From Liolophura sinensis (Eukaryota; Mollusca; Polyplacophora; Chitonida; Chitonidae): a stretch of 64,000 bases of DNA. This document shows positions 25,001 through 31,801 of this stretch, piece by piece. The stretch's first letter is position 1. Each line of letters starts with the position of its first letter. The notes under the pieces are model-generated. The model had not been told where the DNA came from and made no database searches. It saw nothing but the letters and a program-made list of their open reading frames with translations. Where the stretch lies: NCBI RefSeq assembly GCF_032854445.1, contig NC_088307.1, positions 15,452,017-15,516,016 of the forward strand. Reading direction: 5' to 3'. The position numbers were made by a program, and so were the translations under genes.

Positions 25001-25471
25001 TGTAGTTCATCGTGATGGTGGCTGGGTGGCTAGACAGGTCAGGAAACAAGACAGTGTAGCTCACCGTGACGGTGGTTGGAATGGATGGCTAGACTGGTCA
25101 CGAAACTACCTCAGTGTAGTTCATCGTGATGGTGGCTGGGTGGCTAGACAGGTCAGGAAACAAGACAGTGTAGCTCACCGTGACGGTGGTTTGAATGGAT
25201 GCTAGACTGGTAACTAAACTATGTCAGTGAAGTTCATTTTGACTGTGGTCAGACAAGTGCGGAACTAAAAGGAACTTGACGAATGAGGTCAAGTGTTCGA
25301 ATTTATCTCTGCTTGGTCACGGCTTTATGTCAGAGATGTTTGCTAGGTACCAGACTCCACAATCAATCAGTCTTAGCAAGCCTCTGTTACAGGTTCGAGC
25401 CCAAATGTTTGAAGACATGGTCAGTTTGATGTGCGTCAATATACCTGTCTTGTGTTCACAGCGCCTGCTGA
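6931..25471 (+). CDS. Secreted CAP/CRISP-like protein, nine-exon gene
   Basis: Nine coding exons with matching phases give 843 nt, 280 residues plus stop. The order is: signal peptide (about residues 1-18, MALLQLTVAVICVALSSS); CAP domain (about 40-200) with LTDEQKQWILDYHNDRR, FVDDDLACQAQRVVDSCQWG, GQNIVAGY and a CNHYRV/STKIGG junction; a four-cysteine hinge around GPPCSACPLNWAKC; and a C-terminal ShKT-like module with six cysteines. The family (CRISP, antigen 5, PR-1) is extracellular. Of the usual His/Glu cluster the glutamate of GENI is glutamine here. Molecular role unknown; nothing shows it is a venom component. Uncertain points: the exon 2 acceptor (9618 or 9651, both in frame) and whether translation ends in exon 8 (TAA at 24177) or the 10-nt exon 9. 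Confidence 0.85.
7441..7592 (-). mobile_element. SINE family B fragment in CAP intron 1
   Basis: TTTATTTATTTGATTGGAGT, TTTTACGCCGTACTCAAGAG and GCGACCAGCATTATGG are the family B 3' half in reverse orientation. Confidence 0.75.
7593..9345. repeat. 30-bp minisatellite (27-bp variants), CAP intron 1
   Basis: About 58 tandem units of the type GTGTTATTGTTCATTAGTGG plus TGTCCTGGCT. From about 9090 the unit drifts to a version with TTTTACACTTCA. The multiple-of-three period makes long open frames on both strands (decapeptide GVLAVLLFIS on +, NNNTARTPLM on -); these lie inside an intron and are not called as genes. Confidence 0.95.
9618..9735 (+). CDS. CAP gene exon 2: start of CAP domain
   Basis: Encodes LTDEQKQWILDYHNDRR and SSNMNKM, the HN..R start of CAP domains. 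Donor is GTAGGT at 9736, phase 0. Acceptors at 9617 (CTTGTTCCTTAG) and 9650 (GAGTCCAG) differ by 33 nt and both keep frame. I chose the first for its better pyrimidine tract; it adds 11 residues including a cysteine. Confidence 0.8.
10247..10323 (+). CDS. CAP gene exon 3
   Basis: Acceptor TTTCACCGTCAG, donor GTAAGT at 10324. Encodes FVDDDLACQAQRVVDSCQWG and HNDIR, the second CAP helix and first conserved Cys/His stretch. Enters in phase 0 and leaves in phase 2, joining exon 4 exactly. Confidence 0.85.
10802..11183 (+). mobile_element. tRNA-derived SINE family A
   Basis: Near full length: tRNA-like head (CGCAGTTGGTAGAGCGTCCG), body (CTTGGCGTTCAGCATGAAGG, CTTACTTGCCTTCGGTAAGT, GTTGAGTACGACGTTAAACC) and an extended CACT-repeat tail. 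Lies in CAP intron 3. Confidence 0.9.
11941..12552. repeat. 36-bp minisatellite, CAP intron 3
   Basis: About 17 highly homogeneous 36-bp units (CTTGTCCAGATTTACCCACT then GGTTCTAATTATAAAG); nearly every junction makes an AAGCTT site. Two alternating variants (ACTGGTTCTAA and ACCGGTTGTAA) suggest recent turnover. Confidence 0.97.
12836..13019 (+). CDS. CAP gene exon 4: CAP core
   Basis: Acceptor ATTATCTGCAG, donor GTAAGG at 13020. Encodes GQNIVAGY (usual GENIAAGY motif) through to CMGDHECNHYRV (usual HYTQ region). Leaves in phase 0. The donor sequence is amplified downstream as a minisatellite. Confidence 0.85.
13020..13418. repeat. ~41-bp minisatellite carrying splice-donor copies
   Basis: Begins exactly at the exon 4 donor. 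The junction CTACAGAGTG|GTAAGGCAAT is echoed in each degenerate unit as CTACAGAATGGTAAGGCAAT or close variants, with TTTGCAACCTTGTAAGG between. About nine units, then broken by a MITE; decayed units reappear at 14000-14090. Confidence 0.85.
13421..13993. mobile_element. MITE with TTAA target duplication
   Basis: TTAA at 13421-13424 and 13990-13993 bracket a 565-bp non-coding segment. Its ends are imperfect inverted repeats: CATTTAGTCGAGAATTAT on the left, and CATTTAATCGAAAATTAT read inward on the right. Both subterminal regions are packed with ATCGATAT-type palindromes, including a perfect 18-bp inverted repeat at 13436-13453/13466-13483. TTAA duplications fit a piggyBac- or Sola3-mobilised element; no transposase is present. 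It splits the donor-derived minisatellite. Confidence 0.75.
14000..14090. repeat. Remainder of donor-derived minisatellite
   Basis: CTACAGAACGGTACAGCAAT and GTAAGGCTACAAAATATATA are decayed units of the 13020-13418 array beyond the MITE. Confidence 0.65.
14171..14415 (+). mobile_element. SINE family A, 5' truncated
   Basis: Begins inside the body at AAAGAGGAAGTTGTAACCTC without the tRNA-like head and runs to ACGTTAAACCCCAAGCTCTT. Lies in CAP intron 4. Confidence 0.8.
14632..14758 (+). mobile_element. SINE family B, 3' half
   Basis: Contains GGATGGTCGTTGGTTTCCCC, CCACCATAATGCTGGCCGCC and GTACGGCGTAAAACACCAAT, ending in an AAATCAAT-type tail. 5' truncated. Confidence 0.8.
15865..16232 (+). 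mobile_element. tRNA-derived SINE family A
   Basis: Head GACCGGCCCGGATAGCACAG through body to the CACT-repeat tail. TCCTTAGC flanks both ends (near 15852 and 16231), a likely short target-site duplication. Lies in CAP intron 4. Confidence 0.9.
17507..17643 (+). CDS. CAP gene exon 5: end of CAP domain
   Basis: Acceptor TATGGACTTTCAG, donor GTGAGC at 17644. Encodes ASTKIGGACGICDKVW and VFCVNNYDKP, the C-terminal CAP strands. Phase 0 in, phase 2 out. Confidence 0.85.
17880..17975 (+). mobile_element. SINE family B fragment
   Basis: GGATGGTCGTGGGTTTCCCC, GGGCTCTGCCCGGTTTTCTC and an AATAAATAAATAA tail. The middle of the 3' half is shortened. Lies in CAP intron 5. Confidence 0.7.
18195..18845. 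repeat. 31-bp minisatellite, CAP intron 5
   Basis: About 21 units. The 5' third uses a variant with CCCCAGATATTGTACTAGGT; the 3' two thirds use TTTCAGAAATCCGCCGATTT with TGTACTAGATG. Because 31 is not divisible by three, three overlapping repetitive frames open on the + strand; none is a gene. Confidence 0.95.
19205..19350 (-). mobile_element. SINE family B, diverged antisense copy
   Basis: TTGACTGATGTTTTACGATG, GAAACCACGCCCATCCGCAG and CTCACAGCCACCACATTGGG align with the full copy at 46771-46978. Confidence 0.6.
19743..19837 (+). CDS. CAP gene exon 6: hinge
   Basis: Acceptor TTTTTGTTACAG, donor GTAAGT at 19838. Encodes KLFEKGPPCSACPLNWAKC and VNKLC, the four-cysteine hinge after CAP domains. 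Leaves in phase 1. Confidence 0.85.
20110..21690. repeat. GAGGTAACC short-unit minisatellite, CAP intron 6
   Basis: About 1.6 kb built from 11-16 bp subunits sharing GAGGTAACC (GGTAACCTGTGA, GGTAACCTTGA, GGTAACCCATGA) in changing order, with longer higher-order patterns. The sequence resembles a 5' splice site (GAG|GTAACC) on the coding strand. The long minus-strand ORFs rich in VTSQVTSWVT-type repeats are a by-product. Confidence 0.97.
21691..22944. other. Rest of CAP intron 6
   Basis: No repeat family or exon recognised between the GGTAACC array and the 33-nt exon 7. Confidence 0.5.
22945..22977 (+). CDS. CAP gene exon 7: 33-nt exon
   Basis: Acceptor TTTATCCACAG, donor GTAAGTATG at 22978. 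Encodes ACKEGEDGCK, adding two cysteines between hinge and ShKT module. Phase 1 in and out. Short, but exact phase and strong splice sites support it. Confidence 0.75.
23311..23990. repeat. 45-bp minisatellite, CAP intron 7
   Basis: About ten units of GTAAAACCTACTGTAGACTG, AGTAAAATCAGATGGTGAAT, TGAAT (period 45: GTAAAA at 23361 and 23406). A family B SINE at about 23735-23922 interrupts the array; two decayed units follow it. Confidence 0.93.
23735..23922 (+). mobile_element. SINE family B inserted in minisatellite
   Basis: tRNA-like part with B-box-like GTGAGTTCAAGTCC, then GGATGGTCATGGGTTTCCCC, CTTGCCGCCGTCGTATAAGT and a tail AATTAAAATAAATAA. Confidence 0.85.
24073..24175 (+). CDS. CAP gene exon 8: ShKT module
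   Basis: Acceptor GCCTGTTGACAG. Encodes five of the six ShKT cysteines (DNCKD, ATCNY, KLCEG, GNCAKTC). A strong donor GTAAGT starts at 24176. If it is not used, TAA at 24177 ends the protein one residue later without the sixth cysteine. Confidence 0.8.
24190..25215. repeat. ~57-bp minisatellite with 114-bp dimer, CAP intron 8
   Basis: Units of the form GGTGGCCAGACAGGTAAGGA, AACAACGTCAGTGTAGTTCA, TCGTGACGGTGACTGG. From about 24720 to 25205 they form four near-identical 114-bp dimers, one half reading GCTAGACTGGTCACGAAACT. The 114-bp period gives an open frame with HRDGGWVARQVRKQDSVA repeats, which is intronic. Confidence 0.95.
25462..25471 (+). CDS. CAP gene exon 9: 10-nt terminal coding exon
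   Basis: Acceptor TTGTGTTCACAG. Joined to exon 8 in phase, it completes one codon, adds Ala-Cys and stops at TGA (25469-25471). This gives the TC-x-x-C ending expected of ShKT modules. Inferred from phase and family pattern, without transcript evidence. Confidence 0.6.
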
Positions 25472-25654
25472 TTGCTTTTGCCCCGTGACAGTTCGACACC
25501 AAACGATTGCCAACAGTTGGTTTCATACACAGGCCGGGGAATCCCGACAGAATATTTTGCAAGTCTCTGACGAATGATATCCTAAAAGAAATGAGTTGTG
25601 TTTATTCCCACTAGCACTTCCAGCCAGTTGTGCATTTCGTGTCACCTATAAAGT

Positions 25655-25660
25655 AATAAA
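25655..25660 (+). promoter_or_regulatory. Possible polyadenylation signal of CAP gene
   Basis: AATAAA lies 184 bp downstream of the proposed TGA at 25469-25471. Confidence 0.4.
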
Positions 25661-25864
25661 TCACCTGCCTGGCAATTTTTGTAAACTATGCCTTTTTCCA
25701 AGATTGTCACTGCTCCTATGGGTCCTATTTCACTGCTCCTGTATTTGTCAGACATGGTTTCATTGTCAAAAGTCAGTAATGGTATATATTTAAAGATGTA
25801 GTTTGATACAAGTAATTCTAGTAGAAAACGATTTCAGTTTTAAGGCTATGGAAATCTGAGACAT

Positions 25865-26078
25865 CCGTGACCGAGTGGTTATAGTGCTAGGGCAATACAC
25901 ATGAGCCTCTCACCCTTGTGGTCAATGTGGGTTCACAATAAGCTCATGCTGACTTCCACTATGGCTGCGTTGCCATGAACTTCCCCGAGGTCTACCCTGT
26001 TTCCTCCCACCATAATGCTGGCTGCCGTCGTATAAGTGGAACATTCTTCAGTACAACGCAAAAACAAGTATATCTTAT
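25865..26078 (+). mobile_element. SINE family B, near full length, diverged
   Basis: Head ACCGAGTGGTTATAGTGCTA and GGTCAATGTGGGTTCACAAT, body CCACCATAATGCTGGCTGCC and GTCGTATAAGTGGAAC, tail ACAACGCAAAAACAAG. Confidence 0.75.
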
Positions 26079-28318
26079 AAACAGATAAACGCACAAATAA
26101 TTAAGGACATTGTACTGTAAAAGAAACTTAAATTTTTACCCTATCTGTTATTTTTGTGTGTCATTGGCAAGTTTGTTGTTTATGCAAACCTTGCCAATCT
26201 TGCCATGAATCTCACAGATCTCCTAACATTCGAAAATGCGGCGAAAATTCCACAAGCTTTCATTCTCCAAAGCCCATAAAATTGTACCTTGAACTTACCG
26301 AGAAACGCTCGACCTAAGAGCGGTTTAAGGATCCCATACCTTTGAGGGATCATACTTCGACGCTGCTAAAGTTTGATCAAACGATTGGCACGTATTGAAA
26401 AAATTTCACTTGGCTTTTAACGAGTTGAGACTGTTGCTTGACGCCACATTATGTCATAATCGATGTTTTAAACTTCGCCACAGCTAAATAACTGGTCGAG
26501 AGAATAGTGTTTTCCGCGGTACGTAAGGAAACACGTGGGACGCGCTTGAATTATCCAGTGCTAAATGGCTATATCTGGTGAATGAAGATAAAAGCACACT
26601 CTGCCCTGTGAAATTACTCAATAATTGATATAGGAATGAGAAGAAGAAGAGGTATGGCAGAAAAAGCGTAAATGCAGTCTGAATAACGACACGTCTAATT
26701 CGTACATAAGTTTTGGAACAAGGTAAGGAGGTAACAGTTGCCTCACCAGTACTACAACTTTCCAGGTTCATACTTTCATCGACTAACACTTACAGACTGA
26801 AAGCTAACGACATATAGGGGTGCCTGGGTAACTTAAAAGTTCTGACATTGCATCAACATTATAGAAGGAAAGTATGGACCTAGTGTCCTGGCCATAAAAA
26901 CGCGTCTGATCAAGAAATCTACATCTTGCAACTCCTTTCAAAATAGGTCTGTAATTAGCAATTCACGTCATCTTCCATGTACCGTCATATTACTATACCA
27001 CCTTTTTTTGGATCTGACTAAAGCCGCGCAGAGGAGTCCTTCCCGCACAATGACCAGTGGAGTCCCAACAATATCGGTTATTTTTCTTTTACAGTTGACG
27101 AGTACTACTTCACAAGTGTACCGATAAATCGTCATCACACAGGTAGGAATCAAATATAACTTACTGGCTTATGTGGTATATACTTCATGCCAGAGAGGTT
27201 TACAACATCTGTCGCACTGAATCTGTAGCTCTCCGCCCATTACCATGTAAAAAGGATCAGCTCCAGTACTGTATCTACAAGTACTGTATCTATCTGGCAA
27301 CTATTACCTAAAATGGCTTACCAACATCACTCTGCGCTGTTTATCAACGTAGCCTAGAACACCGGGCATTGCTGATACTTTGGAACATAGAGCAAGCTCG
27401 AACTTCAGTCAAAATGTCAAATCACCTTAAAACTGTTGTTTTGTTTATGCTAAAAAGGTCAAAATTTTCCATGACAGCCTAAGTTCTGGTTGAGTTATTC
27501 TACAACAAATCTCAGCTAATGTAACTTAAAGTAACATACCAACTTTAATGAATTTGAAATTTTGCCTTATGTGTAAGATGGCTTCGTGATCTGTAGAGTG
27601 AACTAAGCCGCAAGAAAGGCAGAAGTTACACACTGGCTCTACTGCTGGCCGAGAGTCATTCATCTTACATATCCAATGGTTTGCCTACGGACCCACAAGT
27701 GTGTAAGTGACGTACTACTTTCACAGATTCCAGTTACAAACTAATTTATCTGTACTACTGCTAGTATAAATAGTAGAAAGCTGCACCGGATTAGACCATC
27801 ACTGATCAGTGGTATTATCCTACTGACACTTGTCAACAAACAACAACGACATCAAAAACGCGTCTTCCGTAAAACCCTTAGTCTCAACTATTTAAAACAA
27901 CTTAAGAGATTGACTTAAGATAAACAGCTACAATTTCAGCACATTAAATTTTACGAACAACCGCATTTATTTTATTCTCTTAAACTGTGTTCATTCTCTT
28001 TAACATCTTATTAAATTGGTTAAAGAGAACATATAAATGATGAACGAGCTATGTGGGTTGTAACGGTACCAGTTACACAGATAGCACATTAAGAGCTTCG
28101 TATAAAACCACATCAACGTCGCGAACGAGCATGGTTCAATTCGACAGCCTGAAAGAAACACACACAGAGGTATTCGTTTTATACGATGTTACAAACTAAT
28201 CTAAACTAATCTATTACTATTACTGCAGCTTCAAACTTCATGTTATTTTCAAGGAAGCTGGGAACAAGGTCTTACATGCATAAAGCTGTTAAGTAGCGAA
28301 CAACAGAAAAATCAGTAC
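26079..28318. other. Intergenic DNA, no confident gene
   Basis: AT-rich region between the CAP gene and the repeats to the right. Two minus-strand open stretches (26484-26789, with a hydrophobic segment IQTAFTLFLPYLFFFSFLYQ, and 26968-27153) match no family I know and have no convincing splice partners. They are not called as genes. Confidence 0.4.
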
Positions 28319-28357
28319 CTAGTCGCCCTACGGAGTGTCTATCCGTAGGGCGACTAG
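28319..28357. other. Perfect 16-bp inverted repeat, 7-nt loop
   Basis: CTAGTCGCCCTACGGA at 28319-28334 is followed by loop GTGTCTA and the exact reverse complement at 28342-28357. Much more GC-rich than its surroundings. Confidence 0.85.
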
Positions 28358-28400
28358 TGACGATGCGTCTTTATGCGGATAATCTGTGACATAATATTTG

Positions 28401-28800
28401 TACATGTACAATGACCGGTCCGGATAGCACATTTGGTAGAACGTCCGCTTCGGGACCGGTAGATCCAGGATCAATCCTTGATCGAGTCACACCTTAGACT
28501 TTAAAAGAGGAAGTTGTAACTTCCTCGCTTGACGTTCAGCATGAAGGGGATAGTGCAACCCGTATCAGTATAATGGTTGACCCGTATCTGTATAATGGCT
28601 CGGGCGGGGCGGCTTACTTGCCTTCGGTAAGTCGTCTCAGTGAAGCAGCACTAAATAAAAGAGCGGGGGAAATCCGTCCTGCAACAAGGAGGCACATTAT
28701 ACGTACATGCACCCTAATGATTCCTTCGTCGTCATATGACTGAAAAATTGTTGAGTACGACGTTAAACCCCAAGCACTCACTCACTTACATGTACAATGA
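28401..28800 (+). mobile_element. SINE family A with 14-bp target-site duplication
   Basis: TACATGTACAATGA occurs at 28401-28414 and 28787-28800 on either side of the element, which starts CCGGTCCGGATAGCACATTT and ends in CACTCACTCAC. A short internal duplication (CCCGTATCAGTATAATGG repeated as CCCGTATCTGTATAATGG) makes the body longer than in other copies. Confidence 0.93.
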
Positions 28801-28885
28801 GTAATAAAAATGAACTGGTTTCACAAAATTAGTCAACATAAACTATACCAACATGTGGTATATCATGATATTATGAGGTACGATA

Positions 28886-30020
28886 TTAGGGCCGATGACT
28901 ACCATTGAGACATGGGTGGTATTTATTTATGAATAAAGTTTCTTTTACATCTAAGGTGGCTTGATTTCCATCTAATACTTTATAAAATGGAAAGACTTTA
29001 AGCGATGGAGTCAATGACAATGCCCATGAGCGTATGTGCTTACTGACTGGAAGATGATAATATCCTTCGTTGATAATATGTTGTCGATGCAGTGTCAATC
29101 TGGAGCGGAGGGCTGAGGTCTGACCAGTATATTGTTCGCCACATCCCATGCAAACAAGTGCATATACAACATTTGTTACAGTGCAGCACATGTCAAATTT
29201 TACATTAAACAATCTTCCCTCTCAAACTGAAAGTTTTAACATGTGTATGCATGCTCCACATCTGGTTTTATTGCATTTAGAAACCAATGGGTTTTCTGAA
29301 AAGTGACAACGAGTTAACATTTTTATCCTGCACTGTTTTTAGAATTGGTAATTTCTTCACATTGATTTGGAAGATGTTGTTATTATTGGTTATTGGATTT
29401 GTGTTGAAACAAATGGAATTACCTTCTCGTCAGGTTTTTGTTCTGTGAGGGTTACCTTAATTCAGAGAATGAATGACTCTGAGCGGTCCTAATTTCTTTT
29501 TCAATTAATCCTTCCGGATAACCCCTGTTGTGTAGACATGATTTAAGCTCTTATTTTTTTTCGATTCTACGTTTACTATTGTACAGATTCTTCTGGCAAG
29601 GGAATATGGGATATTTTCCCGAGTATGACGTGGGTGATTCGAACTAAAATGAAGATAGAGTTGTGTGTCCGTGGATTTTTGATAAATGTCAGTTGATATA
29701 GAAGTCCCCTCTATCATAACAAGTATGTCTAAACAGGGTATTGGCTTGAATTTATTTCTATTGTGAAGGATTATTGGGGATGAAGGTTACTAAGGCTATC
29801 ACAGAGAATATAATTGGGCCCAGCTTCCTTTGGCCAGAAAATAAAACAATCATCCACGTCTCCTTTCCACTGGCCTTTAAATTCTGTTGCAAAATCATGT
29901 CAAAACATGCTTTATCTTTTTTGTAAAGAGATATTTCTAAATAGCATATTCCTAATGTTGCCTAAACCGGGGCCACCTTTGTTCCCATTCCTGTCCCAAG
30001 AATTTGCATATAATGACAAT
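28886..30020 (-). mobile_element. Penelope-like element fragment, broken
   Basis: Reading leftward on the minus strand: an RT segment with QILGTGMGTKVAP (near 29970-30000), a motif-C-like VDDCFIFW (near 29835-29858), TDTQLYLHFSSNHPRHT with IPYSLARRICTIV (29505-29717), and a C-terminal GIY-YIG nuclease region (28886-29212) with VVYALVCMGCGEQYTGQTSA and KETLFINKYHPCLNG. This RT then GIY-YIG order is typical of Penelope-like retroelements. In-frame stops and frameshifts separate the pieces and the 5' part is missing, so the copy is dead. Confidence 0.8.
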
Positions 30021-30229
30021 CGTTAAAACAGAAGGAGTTATAGTTTAAAATAAATTTATACAAACTATCAGAAATTGTGTTTAAAGCGTTTGTGCAGTGA
30101 TTCGGGATGTCCATTTAACCAGTACTGTATTGCGTAAGAGAAAGTAAATCATGTTCCATAAAAGAGAACTTTAGCATTTAGCATGTACGACGAGGACTGG
30201 CCACTTCAATATAAAATATTCCGCTCTAA

Positions 30230-31601
30230 GTAATGTGCAGTTCCGTAGGCCAGAACATCTCAAATCTTTACCCCAAGGCTATTTTAGTAACCCAGCAACT
30301 GTGTTACCTCCAAGTGCAAACCTAACGGCGGCCTGTACATGTGCTCAGATCCAACAGCGTTTCTATATGGGTAACATAGCATATCTGATACCGTCTGTTC
30401 TAACCAAAATAATTTCCCAACTAAACCCCATAATTAAGGAACTAATCGATGCGCACCAACTCAAGCAATCGACACGAGTTAAAAATAATTCAATTTTCTC
30501 ATGGTTTCTAACGAGTACAGACTGTTGCCGGGCACACCAATATGAAATCATCAGTGTTTTAAACCCAGCTAGAGCTAAAATTATAGGTCAGAGAGCAAAG
30601 CAGTATGCTTACATTCAATTTCTCGTCACAAACTACCTCGCATAGGCTCCTTTTGAAGCGCATTTTATCATTTTTACACAGCTTGACCTTTTCTCGTATG
30701 ACTTTGGTGATTTACGTAAGCTATAACATGGTGTAATGCCTTTACCATGTACCATGTACGACGAGGAGTAATGTGCATTTCGGTAAGCCAGAACTTCTCA
30801 AATCTTTACCCCAAGGCTTTTTTAGTAACCCAGCAATTGTGTTACCTCCAAGTCCAAACCTCTAACGGCGGCCTGTTCATGTACTCAGATACAAGAGCGT
30901 TTCTATATGGATAACATAGGATATCTGACACCGTCTGCTCTAAACAAGATAACTAAACCCCATAAAAAAGGTACTAATCGATGCTTATGACGTCATCAGT
31001 GTTTTAAGCAAGTGTTTTCCACTTTTGTATTTTTTACCGATCTCTTTGCTAATTGAAATCAGCTACAGTGTAGTGTGTACAATTGCAACTGGCCATTACT
31101 ATATTAAACATTTGATTATAAGTTATATGCCGTTGGAAAGAAGAGAAAAGGTCAAATATTTGGGCCAAGCCCAATTAACTGACCAGCAATTGTCTTACTT
31201 CTAAGTCAAAGACAACCCCAATATTTATCTGCATGGACAAATACAACAGGATCTGTATATAGAAAATACAAAGCACTTAATACAGAATGTTCTAAAAAAA
31301 TACAACTGAACACTGACCCACATCAATAGATGCGAAATTAGGCAATCCATCGGCGGGTGTTCAAGAAATTGACAATTTCTGTGGTTTCTATGGTGTATAC
31401 CCGTTGCTGGACACGCAGTTAGGATGTCAACCATGATTTAAAGACCACTACAGCTTGCAATACTGGTCGGAGAGCAAAGCAGCTTGCACCATTCGATTTC
31501 TCGTCACAAAATACGTCGGATTAGTCTCTTACCAGCAGCACTGGAACAGTTTTTCCACTTTTGCATTTTTGCCTGCTCTTTTTGTTAATTGAAATCGGCT
31601 A
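30230..31601 (-). repeat. ~550-bp satellite, decayed units
   Basis: Diverged units in the same orientation as the large right block. GGCCAGAACATCTCAAATCT and GTTAATTGAAATCGGCTA match CAGAAGACGTCAAATCTTTG and GTTAATTGAAATCGGCTA in good units. About 2.5 units, ending at the assembly gap. Confidence 0.8.
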
Positions 31602-31801
31602 NNNNNNNNNNNNNNNNNNNNNNNNNNNNNNNNNNNNNNNNNNNNNNNNNNNNNNNNNNNNNNNNNNNNNNNNNNNNNNNNNNNNNNNNNNNNNNNNNNN
31701 NNNNNNNNNNNNNNNNNNNNNNNNNNNNNNNNNNNNNNNNNNNNNNNNNNNNNNNNNNNNNNNNNNNNNNNNNNNNNNNNNNNNNNNNNNNNNNNNNNNN
31801 N
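31602..31801. other. Assembly gap (200 N)
   Basis: Exactly 200 N, probably a placeholder for unknown length. Satellite orientation differs on its two sides, so an orientation switch, or a misassembly, lies in it. Confidence 0.99.

Noticed and set aside
24798-25205. 135-aa ORF with HRDGGWVARQVRKQDSVA repeats
   Set aside because: Frame through the 114-bp dimeric repeat in intron 8; no start context or homology.
26484-27153. Two minus-strand ORFs, one with a hydrophobic segment
   Set aside because: No family resemblance, no supporting splice sites linking them, and length within chance expectation.
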